A stretch of 44,425 bases of DNA from Flavobacteriales bacterium (GCA_002717515.1 PBEC01000023.1:1-44425), one strand, 5' to 3'; counted from the first letter of the stretch, positions 32,798 through 40,910 are shown. Translations and numbers: made by a program. Notes: generated from the sequence alone by a model not told the origin.

Positions 32798-34861
32798 TTA
32801 TAGGAATATTTTAAGTTCAAAAGTTGTTTCAAATCCAGAGAATTTATCTCTTGTAAAGTTTTTATCTCTATGATCCATGTATTTGGTTCTAAGGTGAAGA
32901 GATGTTTTTCTTGTTAAATCATAGTCAACACCTATTGCATACATGTTACCAATTTGATCAATATAATCTGTTTTAATTTCAAATGTATTTGGATCGGTAT
33001 GCTCTACGGCTGTTCTTGAACTTCCCGTTGTTTTCTCAACAGCATAATTTCCTATGATGGAAAACTTTTTATTCAATTTGTAAGCAGCAGTAATATCATT
33101 GTACAATACACTCACTATATTTTGTGATGATCCTGGAATTGAAAAAACATTAAACCCTTCTTTAATTGTATTTGCGGTAGTTAAGTTCAAGATTACAATT
33201 TCTTGATTCTTCCCTAAGGACTTTTTATACTTCAATCCAAGTTCTATGGCATTAAATCCTAATAAATCACGATTTAAGAATGATGAACCTGAAGCAGTAT
33301 CCAAAGGATTATTCATAGTTACCGTTTCAAAGGTTCGGTACCAGAATGATTTTATTCTTCCATAAGGTCCTGCGGCTTGAAACCAGGGTCTGAATCTTGA
33401 ACGAGAAAAAGCATTAACTCTGTGTTGTATGGTTAATGTATCCGTTAATTTATCGATTTCTTGACTGGCAGAGTAACCAAACTGAACTTTAACATCTCCA
33501 AAACCAGCTTCAATGTCAAGGTTTACACCTCTACGGTTATTGGTTAACTGCCCTGCTTCATTCGCAATATTTGCAAAGTAGGAATCGTTGTAAACAAATT
33601 CATTTTTCGCTCCTCCTTGTTTTATGTGTGGATTTTGATTCAAAATAGATCCATCAACGTTTCCAAAGTCTTTATTCAAATTATAAAACTCAATTGAGAA
33701 AGGCCAAAGAACAGCTCTTCTATCGAAAGCGGCCTTGAATACTGCACCAAAACCATTACCCTCATATTCTGCATTATTCACCTTGTCGAAGGTTTTAACT
33801 TGCGATCCTCCTACCTCTCCTTCAAATTTTATCTTCTTAACTTTTACATCAAAGTCGAAGGTATACATCGTATTGTTATCAGGAACTTCTCCAATTACAT
33901 CTGTAAATGCTCTTTTGGCATATACATTTAGTCCTGCTTTACCTCTTATTCCTCGTTCGAAAATGTACTTTTCAAATCGATAACCTTGAAGAATGGAAGG
34001 GAACCCAGTTCCATGGTCAGCAGAAATTATCGAACGGTTCGACTGGCCATAAATCACTTTAAAACTAGCTTGAAGAGGGAGATATTCAATCACTCCAATA
34101 CCTCCTTGAATTGGTGTTCTCCCCAAGTTTCGAGCTCCAATGTTACTGGATAGCGTAAAATATTCCTGGTAACGAGTATAGGATGTCCTATACCAATCCC
34201 AAGGTAATCTTTCGAAATAATTATCGGTAAATTCAGGTTGTCCCATTGTAAATCTGGATAAATTGGTCCAAAGAACCTCACCAGCCCAGATTGATGTTTT
34301 TAACATACCTGTTCGCATTTGAGCTCCAAAATTTAAGTTTTGAACAGCTCCAATATTTCTTGAGTTGCCTCCAATGTCACCAGTCATATTATGTCCCAGT
34401 GAATATCCGACATTGAAATTAAAATCTTTTTTTACTTGAGACTTTAAATTTAATTCTAACAATGGAAAACCAGCATTTGCTCCTGAATTTGCGTCAAATG
34501 TTGGGTAATCTGTAAAGGATATATTTTTGTCGCTGGTAGTCATATCCGTATACGACTGCTGCATTGTTCTCTGAATGGTAATGAATCGAGTCACTCCTGA
34601 AACTTCTAAATTGTTCCCTAGAAGTCCTTTACCTTGCTTCTCACCCTGATTCACATAATCAAACTTTTTTGTAAAATTTCCTGATTTAGAAGTTGAATCG
34701 GAAGTTTCCGTTGGAAGTGTTGACATCAAATACCCCATGGAAACTGAGTTGTGAGGTGAATAAGAAGTGCTATCGCCACCTAGTGTTCCTCCGGCGTTAA
34801 CAAAGCCTACCGTACAAGCGGAAATACACAGAGATGCTAATAGTTTTCTATTGTTTTGCAT
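32798..34861 (-). CDS. outer-membrane beta-barrel protein of chitinase operon (687 aa)
   Basis: The 687-residue protein has a signal peptide (KLLASLCISACTVGFVNA) and a Ser/Thr/Lys-rich N-terminal stretch (about 30-75). The rest is beta-barrel-like, with amphipathic strands and a C-terminal strand ending LKIFL. Conserved-looking segments include KDFNFNVGYSLGHNMTGDIG and PIQGGIGVIEYLPLQASFKV. No TonB plug domain is visible. The start is 21 bp after the chitinase stop, so it is co-transcribed. Size and context suggest a large channel for sugar oligomers or a secretion-associated barrel; neither can be shown from sequence. It does not resemble its neighbour enough to call them paralogues by eye. 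Confidence 0.78.
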   Translation of the reverse strand: MQNNRKLLASLCISACTVGFVNAGGTLGGDSTSYSPHNSVSMGYLMSTLPTETSDSTSKSGNFTKKFDYVNQGEKQGKGLLGNNLEVSGVTRFITIQRTMQQSYTDMTTSDKNISFTDYPTFDANSGANAGFPLLELNLKSQVKKDFNFNVGYSLGHNMTGDIGGNSRNIGAVQNLNFGAQMRTGMLKTSIWAGEVLWTNLSRFTMGQPEFTDNYFERLPWDWYRTSYTRYQEYFTLSSNIGARNLGRTPIQGGIGVIEYLPLQASFKVIYGQSNRSIISADHGTGFPSILQGYRFEKYIFERGIRGKAGLNVYAKRAFTDVIGEVPDNNTMYTFDFDVKVKKIKFEGEVGGSQVKTFDKVNNAEYEGNGFGAVFKAAFDRRAVLWPFSIEFYNLNKDFGNVDGSILNQNPHIKQGGAKNEFVYNDSYFANIANEAGQLTNNRRGVNLDIEAGFGDVKVQFGYSASQEIDKLTDTLTIQHRVNAFSRSRFRPWFQAAGPYGRIKSFWYRTFETVTMNNPLDTASGSSFLNRDLLGFNAIELGLKYKKSLGKNQEIVILNLTTANTIKEGFNVFSIPGSSQNIVSVLYNDITAAYKLNKKFSIIGNYAVEKTTGSSRTAVEHTDPNTFEIKTDYIDQIGNMYAIGVDYDLTRKTSLHLRTKYMDHRDKNFTRDKFSGFETTFELKIFL

Positions 34862-34882
34862 ACCTATAGTTTATGGTTAGAT

Positions 34883-36154
34883 TTAGTATCGTTTTAATAT
34901 TCTGGGTTGATTACAAGGCTGTAAAACCTCTACCAATTGATCGGCTAAGGGTGTTCCTGTAATTAATAAAGAACCTTTTTTCTTTTCCATATAGTCGCCT
35001 GTAGCATCCCAGATAATTACACCGGCACATTTATTATCATACGCATATTGTGCCTTCATACGTATTGATTTCTCATCATCATATGAAACAAAAGCTGAAT
35101 CCTTGGTACTAATTGCATAAGGATTTTGAGCTGCTTCATCCCACTCCTGTCTGTCGTAACCATCCATTTCATCTACAATTCGATAATATAGAGGCATCCC
35201 TTCATGAAGAGGATATCGATCAATATCCACTTTACCATCATGTTCTGCATAAATCTCAGGTTCTTTACCTTTAAATCCTTTCAAGGTCCTTCCGTAAAAA
35301 GCTACTCCTAAGTTTATTTTATGAGGTGGAACCCCTCTTTCTTTTAATAATTTAAATGCATAATCCAAAGAACCTTCGTAGCCTTTTTCAGGAGAATATA
35401 AAGGCGAATTGTGGTTGGCATCTGGAGACCATGTACCATTAAAATCATAAGTCATCATGTTGATGTAATCCATGAATTCGGCAACTTTTGTATATTCAAT
35501 ACAATCCATTTGCCCCTTATTCGCACCAAATGCGGCGGTGAGCAAAAATTTTTCATCATCGACTCTTCCTAAAGTTTTGCCAAGCGAATCAATTCCAACT
35601 CGAATGGCGTACATAAATTTGGTGAAGTTTTCTTTATCTACATCGGGTCTTCCACTGTGCTCCTCATAACAAGGATACTCCCAGTCAATATCAATACCAT
35701 CAAATTGATATTGTTTGATTACTCTGACACACTCATCAACAAAGGTTTTGGTTTTCACAGGGTCTGCTGCGATACCTGGGAAATTATCCGATAATGTCCA
35801 TCCTCCAATTGAAACCATGACCTTGGTACCATACAAATGAGCAAAATCGATTAAAGATGTGTTTGTAAAATAAGCAGGCTGTGGCTTTCCCCAATCTATT
35901 CTTCCTCTCAAAAGTAATGTATCTGCCCAAGGATCTGTACCTTTTAAATAACCGTTGCTGTCGGGAGCAAAAAAGGAATAGTTTAATATGCTGTACCTTG
36001 TGTAATCCAAAACTTCCGGGACAACTGCACCACTTCGCTTATACATTTGCCAAGAAGGATAATAACCAATGATTTCTTTACATGAATTTTGAGCTTTCAT
36101 AATTCCGCCCATAAGTAAAACGGATAAAGCCAACAGTGAAAATATTTTTCTCAT
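34883..36154 (-). CDS. secreted GH18 chitinase
   Basis: The 423-residue glycoside hydrolase family 18 enzyme has a signal peptide (MRKIFSLLALSVLLMGGIMKAQ). The catalytic DxxDxDxE motif is DGIDIDWE at 152-159, with Glu159 as acid. Other family strands are IIGYYPSWQMY, VMVSIGGW, MTYDFNGTW and GVIIWDATGD. It should cleave chitin or chito-oligosaccharides with retention through an oxazolinium intermediate. There is no T9SS sorting domain, lipobox or carbohydrate-binding module, so it may act in the periplasm or be secreted another way. An in-frame ATG at 36187 exists, but 36154 gives the clean signal peptide and lies after the promoter at 36176. It heads a five-gene operon. Confidence 0.95.
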   Translation of the reverse strand: MRKIFSLLALSVLLMGGIMKAQNSCKEIIGYYPSWQMYKRSGAVVPEVLDYTRYSILNYSFFAPDSNGYLKGTDPWADTLLLRGRIDWGKPQPAYFTNTSLIDFAHLYGTKVMVSIGGWTLSDNFPGIAADPVKTKTFVDECVRVIKQYQFDGIDIDWEYPCYEEHSGRPDVDKENFTKFMYAIRVGIDSLGKTLGRVDDEKFLLTAAFGANKGQMDCIEYTKVAEFMDYINMMTYDFNGTWSPDANHNSPLYSPEKGYEGSLDYAFKLLKERGVPPHKINLGVAFYGRTLKGFKGKEPEIYAEHDGKVDIDRYPLHEGMPLYYRIVDEMDGYDRQEWDEAAQNPYAISTKDSAFVSYDDEKSIRMKAQYAYDNKCAGVIIWDATGDYMEKKKGSLLITGTPLADQLVEVLQPCNQPRILKRY

Positions 36155-36175
36155 AACGATTTGAGGTTTGGAGGC

Positions 36176-36203
36176 CAAATATAACATTATTTAACAGATA
36201 CAA
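36176..36203 (-). promoter_or_regulatory. promoter of the chitinase operon
   Basis: On the minus strand TTG (36203-36201) and TATATTTG (36183-36176) are 17 bp apart, a very good Bacteroidota promoter. It lies just upstream of ATG 36154, with about 15 nt of leader predicted. Confidence 0.7.
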
Positions 36204-36240
36204 GTTGTAAAAAGAGCCATTTTGTTTGCTTTTTTCTACT

Positions 36241-36300
36241 GGACAAGTTCAGGACAAAAACACTTAAAGCTCTGTTTAACAACAATTTATATCAGGACAA
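36241..36300. repeat. three GGACAA direct repeats upstream of the chitinase promoter
   Basis: GGACAA occurs at 36241-36246, 36252-36257 and 36295-36300, the last two as TCAGGACAA. The first two are 11 bp apart and the third 43 bp further, so all are roughly on one helix face. They lie upstream of the -33 element, where an activator would bind. Confidence 0.4.
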
Positions 36301-36311
36301 CATTTTAAACA

Positions 36312-36346
36312 AAAAAAAGCGATTCATAAAATGAATCGCTTTTTTT
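36312..36346 (-). terminator. intrinsic terminator of gap-pfkA
   Basis: The stem GCGATTCAT/ATGAATCGC (36319-36327, 36331-36339) has a 3-nt loop with A-run and T-run on either side. It follows the pfkA stop on the minus strand. Confidence 0.9.
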
Positions 36347-36360
36347 GTTCTACTATTATT

Positions 36361-37347
36361 TTAAATTGAAAGAATCTCTGCCACTCGAACAATCTCATCG
36401 TCGACGTGATCTTTGAATTCAATGGCGTCTTCCAGTGAGGTATATACAATGTCATTTTTAATGACACCTGCCATTACACCTGATTTTCCATTCCTCAGAC
36501 CTTCAACAGCAGCAACACCAAGTCTACTTGCTAAAATTCGATCAAAACAGGTAGGAACACCTCCTCTTTGAGTATGACCTAAAATAGAAACTTTTGCATC
36601 GTAATGGGAAGCATACTGCTTAATCATTTGTTTAATTTTATAGGCTCCTCCCCACTTATTTCCCTCAGCAACTACTACTATACTGGATGTTTTGCCGTTT
36701 TTTCGACCGGTATCTAACTTCTCGATGAGCTCTTCAAATGTTGTCTCTTTCTCAGGAATCAATATTCCAAATGCACCAGATGCGAGGCCTGTGAATGCAG
36801 CTATGTAACCCGACTCACGACCCATTACTTCAACAAAAAACAATCTGTTGTGAGACATCGCAGTGTTTCTTATGTTATCGATGGATTCAAGAACAACGTT
36901 ATTAGCTGTATCGAAGCCAATAGTATAATCGGATCCGTGTAAATCGTTATCGATGGTTCCTGGGACCCCAATTACAGGGATACCCTGTTCTTCCCAAAGT
37001 AACTTTGCTCCTGTAAAAGTTCCATTTCCTCCTATGGTAACAACAGCATCTATTCCTGCCTGACGTAGTTTATCAGCTGCTTTTGCTCTAATCTCAGGCT
37101 TATGAAATTCAAGGCATCGAGCAGACTTTAAAACAGTACCTCCCTTTCCAAGGATGTGGTTCACTGATCGAACATCAAGTGTTTCGAAATCTCCATCGAT
37201 CATTCCTTCATATCCACGATAAATACCAACCGCCTCAATCCCGTAATAAAAAGAAGAACGAACAACGGCTCTTATAGCCGCGTTCATTCCTGGAGCATCT
37301 CCTCCTGATGTTAAAACACCAATCTTTTTTATTTCTTTACCCGTCAT
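36361..37347 (-). CDS. pfkA: 6-phosphofructokinase
   Basis: The 328-residue PfkA phosphorylates fructose-6-phosphate, the product of NagB, to fructose-1,6-bisphosphate. Conserved elements are GVLTSGGDAPGMNAAIRAVV, PGTIDNDLHGSDYTIGFDTA (catalytic Asp133), FVEVMGRESGY and GHTQRGGVP with CFDRILASRLG. The nucleotide/Mg loop reads IGGNGTF: Asn108 replaces the Asp of the usual GGDGS/T (Asp103 in E. coli). The following Gly is kept, so the sequence does not look like the PPi-dependent GGDD type. It is the second gene of a gap-pfkA pair 24 bp apart, ending in a strong terminator. Confidence 0.95.
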   Translation of the reverse strand: MTGKEIKKIGVLTSGGDAPGMNAAIRAVVRSSFYYGIEAVGIYRGYEGMIDGDFETLDVRSVNHILGKGGTVLKSARCLEFHKPEIRAKAADKLRQAGIDAVVTIGGNGTFTGAKLLWEEQGIPVIGVPGTIDNDLHGSDYTIGFDTANNVVLESIDNIRNTAMSHNRLFFVEVMGRESGYIAAFTGLASGAFGILIPEKETTFEELIEKLDTGRKNGKTSSIVVVAEGNKWGGAYKIKQMIKQYASHYDAKVSILGHTQRGGVPTCFDRILASRLGVAAVEGLRNGKSGVMAGVIKNDIVYTSLEDAIEFKDHVDDEIVRVAEILSI

Positions 37348-37371
37348 TGGGAAACTGAATTATTTACTAGT

Positions 37372-38397
37372 TTATTTACCTGCTAAAATAATTGCCAATT
37401 CTGCCATTCTGTGCGAGAATCCCATTTCATTGTCATAAAATGATGTTGCTTTCACTAATGTGGTTCCATTATTTGGTATTGTTAAAACACCATCATTAAT
37501 CATTGAAGAGTATGGCTCTCCAACACAATCTCTGGAACACTCATAAAAATCTCCTAAATATACCGTCTTTTTAAGCAATGTTGACTCGTTCATTTTAGCA
37601 ATATTAGCTTGCATCGCGTCCATTACCTCCTGAGCAGTATGTTCACCTTCTATTTGGTATACACATTCTACAACAGAACCTGTATCGGTTGGCACTCTTA
37701 AAGCTGTACCGTTTAATTTTCCATTCAGGTGAGGCAATACTTTACCAACTGCTTTTGCAGCACCTGTAGATGCTGGGATAATATTGTTTAATGTAGCTCT
37801 GTTCTTACCTCCACCAAATGCATCGGCAACTTTTTGTGTGGCTGTTGCAGCGTGAGTTGTAGACATTAAACCAGAGATTACTTTGAAAGTATCGTCAATA
37901 GCTTTTGTCATTGGAGCTAAACAGTTTGTAGTACAAGATGCATTCGATACAATAGTATCTTCAGCAGTTAAAATTTCATGATTAACACCAACTACAACCG
38001 TTTTTGTTGAATCACCACATGGAGCGGAAACAATAACTTTTTTTGCACCTGCATTGATGTGAGCTTGTGACTTTTCTGTAGACAGGTAAAATCCTGTACA
38101 CTCGAAAACAATATCTACATCATGTTTTCCCCAAGGAATATTGTTTGCATCTTTTTCAGCGTAAACAGTGATTTCGTGGTCACCAACTTTTATAACATTG
38201 TCGCTCTTCAAAGAAACATCTACTGGGAATCTTCCGAATATAGAATCTTTTGGTAATCCTTGTGCTATAACTTCAGCGGAAACTAAATCGTTTCCAGCCA
38301 CTATTTCTATTTGATCATTAAATTGTTCAACGATTACACGCATTACGTTTTTACCAATACGTCCCATTCCGTTAAATGCTACTCTTACTTTACTCAT
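37372..38397 (-). CDS. gap: glyceraldehyde-3-phosphate dehydrogenase, type I
   Basis: The 341-residue GAPDH has the Rossmann motif FNGMGRIGKN (8-17), NAD-preferring Asp in AGNDLV, catalytic Cys155 in SNASCTTNCLAP and its partner His in STTHAATATQK. The phosphate-site segments NNIIPASTGAAKAVGKVLP and NEMGFSHRM are also present. The C-terminal third (YECSRDCVGEPYSS) is less like the common bacterial form, so it may be one of several GAPDH paralogues in the genome. It is upstream of pfkA and probably co-transcribed. A TATTTTTG element at 38449-38456 (minus) is a likely -7 box. Confidence 0.95.
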   Translation of the reverse strand: MSKVRVAFNGMGRIGKNVMRVIVEQFNDQIEIVAGNDLVSAEVIAQGLPKDSIFGRFPVDVSLKSDNVIKVGDHEITVYAEKDANNIPWGKHDVDIVFECTGFYLSTEKSQAHINAGAKKVIVSAPCGDSTKTVVVGVNHEILTAEDTIVSNASCTTNCLAPMTKAIDDTFKVISGLMSTTHAATATQKVADAFGGGKNRATLNNIIPASTGAAKAVGKVLPHLNGKLNGTALRVPTDTGSVVECVYQIEGEHTAQEVMDAMQANIAKMNESTLLKKTVYLGDFYECSRDCVGEPYSSMINDGVLTIPNNGTTLVKATSFYDNEMGFSHRMAELAIILAGK

Positions 38398-38448
38398 TAT
38401 TCTTCTGTTTAAAATTTGAATTTCTATTAGTTGTTCTCAATAGAGGCA

Positions 38449-38456
38449 CAAAAATA
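38449..38456 (-). promoter_or_regulatory. -7 promoter element of gap-pfkA
   Basis: TATTTTTG on the minus strand matches TAnnTTTG perfectly, about 50 bp before the gap ATG. The -33 region is weak. Confidence 0.45.
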
Positions 38457-38540
38457 AGTCATTTTTTTTTTTGATTGCATCTACTTATTAATTATTAATT
38501 TGTTAACAATTACTTCATGTACTAAGTTGTTACATTTTAT

Positions 38541-39059
38541 TTAAACTATGAAATCATTTAATCGTTTGACGAACTTTTCCTCGGATTGCAATTCTGAATT
38601 GAATATTTCGATCGCTTTTTCATAAAATACAGCTCTTTGTTTAAGTGTTTTGTCGATAAATAATTTCATTTTTGAGTCTGTCAAATTTGCAATCAACGGT
38701 CGGTTCATTTTTTCAGACTTCAGCCTTTCATAAAGAGTGTCTGTTGAAAGTTTAATGTAAACGGACATTCCCAACTGATTTATTATTTCGATGTTGTTAT
38801 TAAAACATGGTGTACCTCCTCCACAACTGACGATATAAAAACTCCTTTCACTTAATTGATTCAAAGTTTTCGTTTCAAGGTTTCTGAAATAATCCTCCCC
38901 ATGATCTTTAAAAATTACAGATATTGACTTGCCCTCTTTTTTCTCAATAAAAGCATCCAGATCAATAAAGTTCCAACCCAATTGTTTAGCCAGTTTTTTG
39001 CCTAAGGTAGATTTTCCGCACCCCATAAACCCGATTAAAAATATTTTATCAAACTTCAT
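38541..39059 (-). CDS. aroK: shikimate kinase
   Basis: The 172-residue P-loop kinase phosphorylates shikimate in aromatic amino acid synthesis. Motifs are FLIGFMGCGKSTLGKKLA (Walker A, about 8-25), DLDAFIEKKEGKSI (shikimate-binding Asp), YFRNLETKTL (Arg), and SCGGGTPCF with the GGG motif. The lid region includes MNRPLI. Length is standard for AroK. It is divergent from tRNA-Lys and transcribed toward gap, with no obvious terminator between. Confidence 0.94.
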   Translation of the reverse strand: MKFDKIFLIGFMGCGKSTLGKKLAKQLGWNFIDLDAFIEKKEGKSISVIFKDHGEDYFRNLETKTLNQLSERSFYIVSCGGGTPCFNNNIEIINQLGMSVYIKLSTDTLYERLKSEKMNRPLIANLTDSKMKLFIDKTLKQRAVFYEKAIEIFNSELQSEEKFVKRLNDFIV

Positions 39060-39146
39060 ATTGAGTTGTTAATTTAAAATCTAATTTAATTCATTTTTAA
39101 AATTTATGCCGTATTAATTCCGAAGTAAAAAAAACAATGAAATTAT

Positions 39147-39178
39147 TTTGAAGAAAAAATTAAAAGTGTGTATATTCG
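39147..39178 (+). promoter_or_regulatory. promoter of tRNA-Lys
   Basis: TTTG (39147-39150) and TATATTCG (39171-39178; one mismatch from TAnnTTTG) are separated by 20 bp. Transcription would begin about 15 bp before the mature tRNA. Confidence 0.7.
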
Positions 39179-39197
39179 CGTCCGCTTTGAAAAAGGA

Positions 39198-39270
39198 GAT
39201 CTGGTAGCTCAGTTGGTAGAGCATCTCCCTTTTAAGGAGAGGGTCCAGGGTTCGAGCCCCTGCCAGATCA
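39198..39270 (+). tRNA. tRNA-Lys (anticodon UUU)
   Basis: The 73-nt cloverleaf has acceptor stem GATCTGG/CCAGATC with discriminator A, D-arm TAGCTCAGTTGGTAGAGC, and anticodon stem TCTCC/GGAGA with loop CTTTTAA (anticodon TTT at 39231-39233). The T-loop is TTCGAGC. No CCA is encoded; the next bases are CAC. It has its own promoter and terminator, so it is a single-gene unit. Confidence 0.97.
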
Positions 39271-39275
39271 CACAA

Positions 39276-39302
39276 AACGAGTCATACGACTCGTTTTTTT
39301 TT
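39276..39302 (+). terminator. intrinsic terminator of tRNA-Lys
   Basis: The stem AACGAGTC/GACTCGTT with a 4-nt loop (39284-39287) is followed by nine Ts, starting 6 bp after the tRNA. Confidence 0.92.
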
Positions 39303-39361
39303 GTCCTCTATTAAAGTATACTCCCAACATTACTTATGATATTATTGCTTAATTTTGCAAC

Positions 39362-39889
39362 ATGAAATCCTTTTTACTAATTACACTTTCGGCTATTGCT
39401 CTGACATCATGTAATACAAAACAAAAAGTCAGCTCCAAACAAAAAATACAATGGCTGTCTCTTTCTGAAGTTGAAGAAAAAATGCGATTAAATCCTAAAA
39501 AAGTTTTAATTGATATTTATACAGATTGGTGTGGACCTTGCAAAAGAATGAGTAAATATACATTTACGGACCCCGAGGTAATTGAGATCATCAACAAAGA
39601 GTTTTACGCTGTTAAATTTAATGCGGAATCTAAAAAAGAAGTTAATTTTCAAAATAAGAAATATACAAACCGCGGAAGGACTCACGATTTTGCCTTAAAA
39701 ACAGGAAGTACAATGCAAGGCTTATCCTACCCAACTATTGTTTACTACGATAAATTCTTTAAAAAAATAAGCTCAGTTCCTGGATATTATAATGCCGAAG
39801 AGTATGTAATAATCTTAAAATACTTTTGCGACGATAACTATAAAAAAATCAGCTACGAAGAATTTTATAAATCCTTTTACAACAAGTGA
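39362..39889 (+). CDS. thioredoxin-fold lipoprotein
   Basis: The 175-residue lipoprotein has lipobox L-T-S-C with Cys17. No acidic residues follow the anchor (NTKQKV), so it should face the periplasm. A thioredoxin-like domain (about 30-165) carries the active site WCGPC at 56-60 and the cis-proline segment LSYPTIVYYD. It probably reduces or isomerises disulfides in the periplasm. It lies just upstream of two DUF1573 proteins that each carry a four-cysteine cluster, which are plausible clients. Separate promoters appear to be used. Confidence 0.9.
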   Translation: MKSFLLITLSAIALTSCNTKQKVSSKQKIQWLSLSEVEEKMRLNPKKVLIDIYTDWCGPCKRMSKYTFTDPEVIEIINKEFYAVKFNAESKKEVNFQNKKYTNRGRTHDFALKTGSTMQGLSYPTIVYYDKFFKKISSVPGYYNAEEYVIILKYFCDDNYKKISYEEFYKSFYNK

Positions 39890-39947
39890 TTTATAGTAAT
39901 ATTTAAACTTTAACAAGTCATTAACAGGTCAATCGACGGATATTTTA

Positions 39948-39955
39948 TAAATTTG
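39948..39955 (+). promoter_or_regulatory. -7 promoter element of the first DUF1573 gene
   Basis: TAAATTTG is a perfect TAnnTTTG element 33 bp before the ATG at 39989. No clear -33 TTG is seen. Confidence 0.45.
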
Positions 39956-39988
39956 AAGAATATCTGAACAACGAAAAAATTATTTACA

Positions 39989-40459
39989 ATGAAAAAACTA
40001 TTATTTATCGTTTGCTTAACGATTTTTGGATTCACTTTCAATTCAAACGCTCAAGTTGATCCTCAAACTTCAACTGAGGAGCCTGTTGATCCAAATGGTC
40101 CGGTAATTACTTTTGATACATTAGTGGTGGATTTCGGAACAATTGACCAAGGTAGTGATCCATTTAGGATTGCAACTTTCACTAATACAGGTAAGAAACC
40201 TTTGCACATTACAACTTGCAGTGGTTCTTGTGGATGTACTGTACCAAAATGTCCTGACACACCAATTATGCCAGGAGAAAAAGGAAAAATGAAAGTAAGA
40301 TACGATACTAATCGAACTGGAAGAATAAGTAAAACAGTTACTGTAAAGTCCAATGCAAATAATGGTACTGTTACACTAAGAGTAGTTGGTATGATTAACG
40401 CAAAACAAGCTAAACCAGCAATGGAGCCAAATACTGGAGGTCCAGTTATGGGTCAATAA
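39989..40459 (+). CDS. DUF1573 secreted protein (first of tandem pair)
   Basis: The 156-residue protein has a signal peptide (KLLFIVCLTIFGFTFNSNAQ) and one DUF1573 domain, an Ig-like sandwich of the ASPM-SPD-2-Hydin type: DFGTIDQGSDPFRIATFTNT, then a tetra-cysteine cluster CSGSCGCTVPKC and YDTNRTGRISKTVTVKSNA. The proline-rich tail ends PNTGGPVMGQ. The domain is common and expanded in Bacteroidota, with no established function. The cysteine cluster could bind metal or form disulfides. A terminator follows, then a second copy. Confidence 0.9.
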   Translation: MKKLLFIVCLTIFGFTFNSNAQVDPQTSTEEPVDPNGPVITFDTLVVDFGTIDQGSDPFRIATFTNTGKKPLHITTCSGSCGCTVPKCPDTPIMPGEKGKMKVRYDTNRTGRISKTVTVKSNANNGTVTLRVVGMINAKQAKPAMEPNTGGPVMGQ

Positions 40460-40475
40460 AATATAACACACTATG

Positions 40476-40510
40476 AAAAAGGTGCTTTTTTAATAAGCAC
40501 CTTTTTTTTT
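40476..40510 (+). terminator. intrinsic terminator between the DUF1573 genes
   Basis: The stem GGTGCTT/AAGCACC (40481-40487, 40495-40501) has a 7-nt loop and nine Ts after it. It ends the first DUF1573 transcript. Confidence 0.9.
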
Positions 40511-40523
40511 GATTGAATTTCTC

Positions 40524-40910
40524 ATGAAAAAGTTAATAGGCTTTTTGTTTTTATTTTTATGTTCTTTTCTCTGTTTTACTCAAGAAGTAAAACAGGATGG
40601 AGCATTTCTTCATGTCGAGAAGGATACATTAAACTATGGCAAAATCAAAATAAACAGTGATGGTAAACGAAGCTTGAAAATTAAAAATACAGGAAATCAA
40701 CCCCTGGAAATCACCTATTGCAATGGTTCCTGCGGTTGTACAGTTCCCAGCTGCCCAAAAAGAAAGGTTTCCCCCGGTGATTCAAGCCAAATTGAGATCG
40801 TTTACGACACACGCAAAGTCGGAAAATTCAGTAAAACTGTTACAATTAAATCCAATGCTATCAACCATATAATTTACATTAAGGTTGTTGGTGAGGTTTT
40901 ACCTAATTAA
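40524..40910 (+). CDS. DUF1573 secreted protein (second of tandem pair)
   Basis: The 128-residue paralogue of the preceding gene has a signal peptide MKKLIGFLFLFLCSFLCFTQ and the same DUF1573 core: LNYGKIKINSDGKRSLKIKN, CNGSCGCTVPSC and YDTRKVGKFSKTVTIKSNA. It lacks the proline-rich tail. I chose ATG 40524. The TTG at 40509 in the same frame lies inside the T-run of the terminator and only adds five residues. The two copies are about half identical by eye, so this is a local duplication. Confidence 0.9.
   Translation: MKKLIGFLFLFLCSFLCFTQEVKQDGAFLHVEKDTLNYGKIKINSDGKRSLKIKNTGNQPLEITYCNGSCGCTVPSCPKRKVSPGDSSQIEIVYDTRKVGKFSKTVTIKSNAINHIIYIKVVGEVLPN

Noticed and set aside
31086-34861. The two barrels as SusC-type TonB-dependent receptors
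   Set aside because: They are too short, and no plug domain, TonB box or carboxypeptidase-like N-terminal domain is visible.
34883-36154. Chitinase as a T9SS cargo
   Set aside because: The C-terminus lacks the FPNP-type sorting domain; only the 25052-25927 protein has one.
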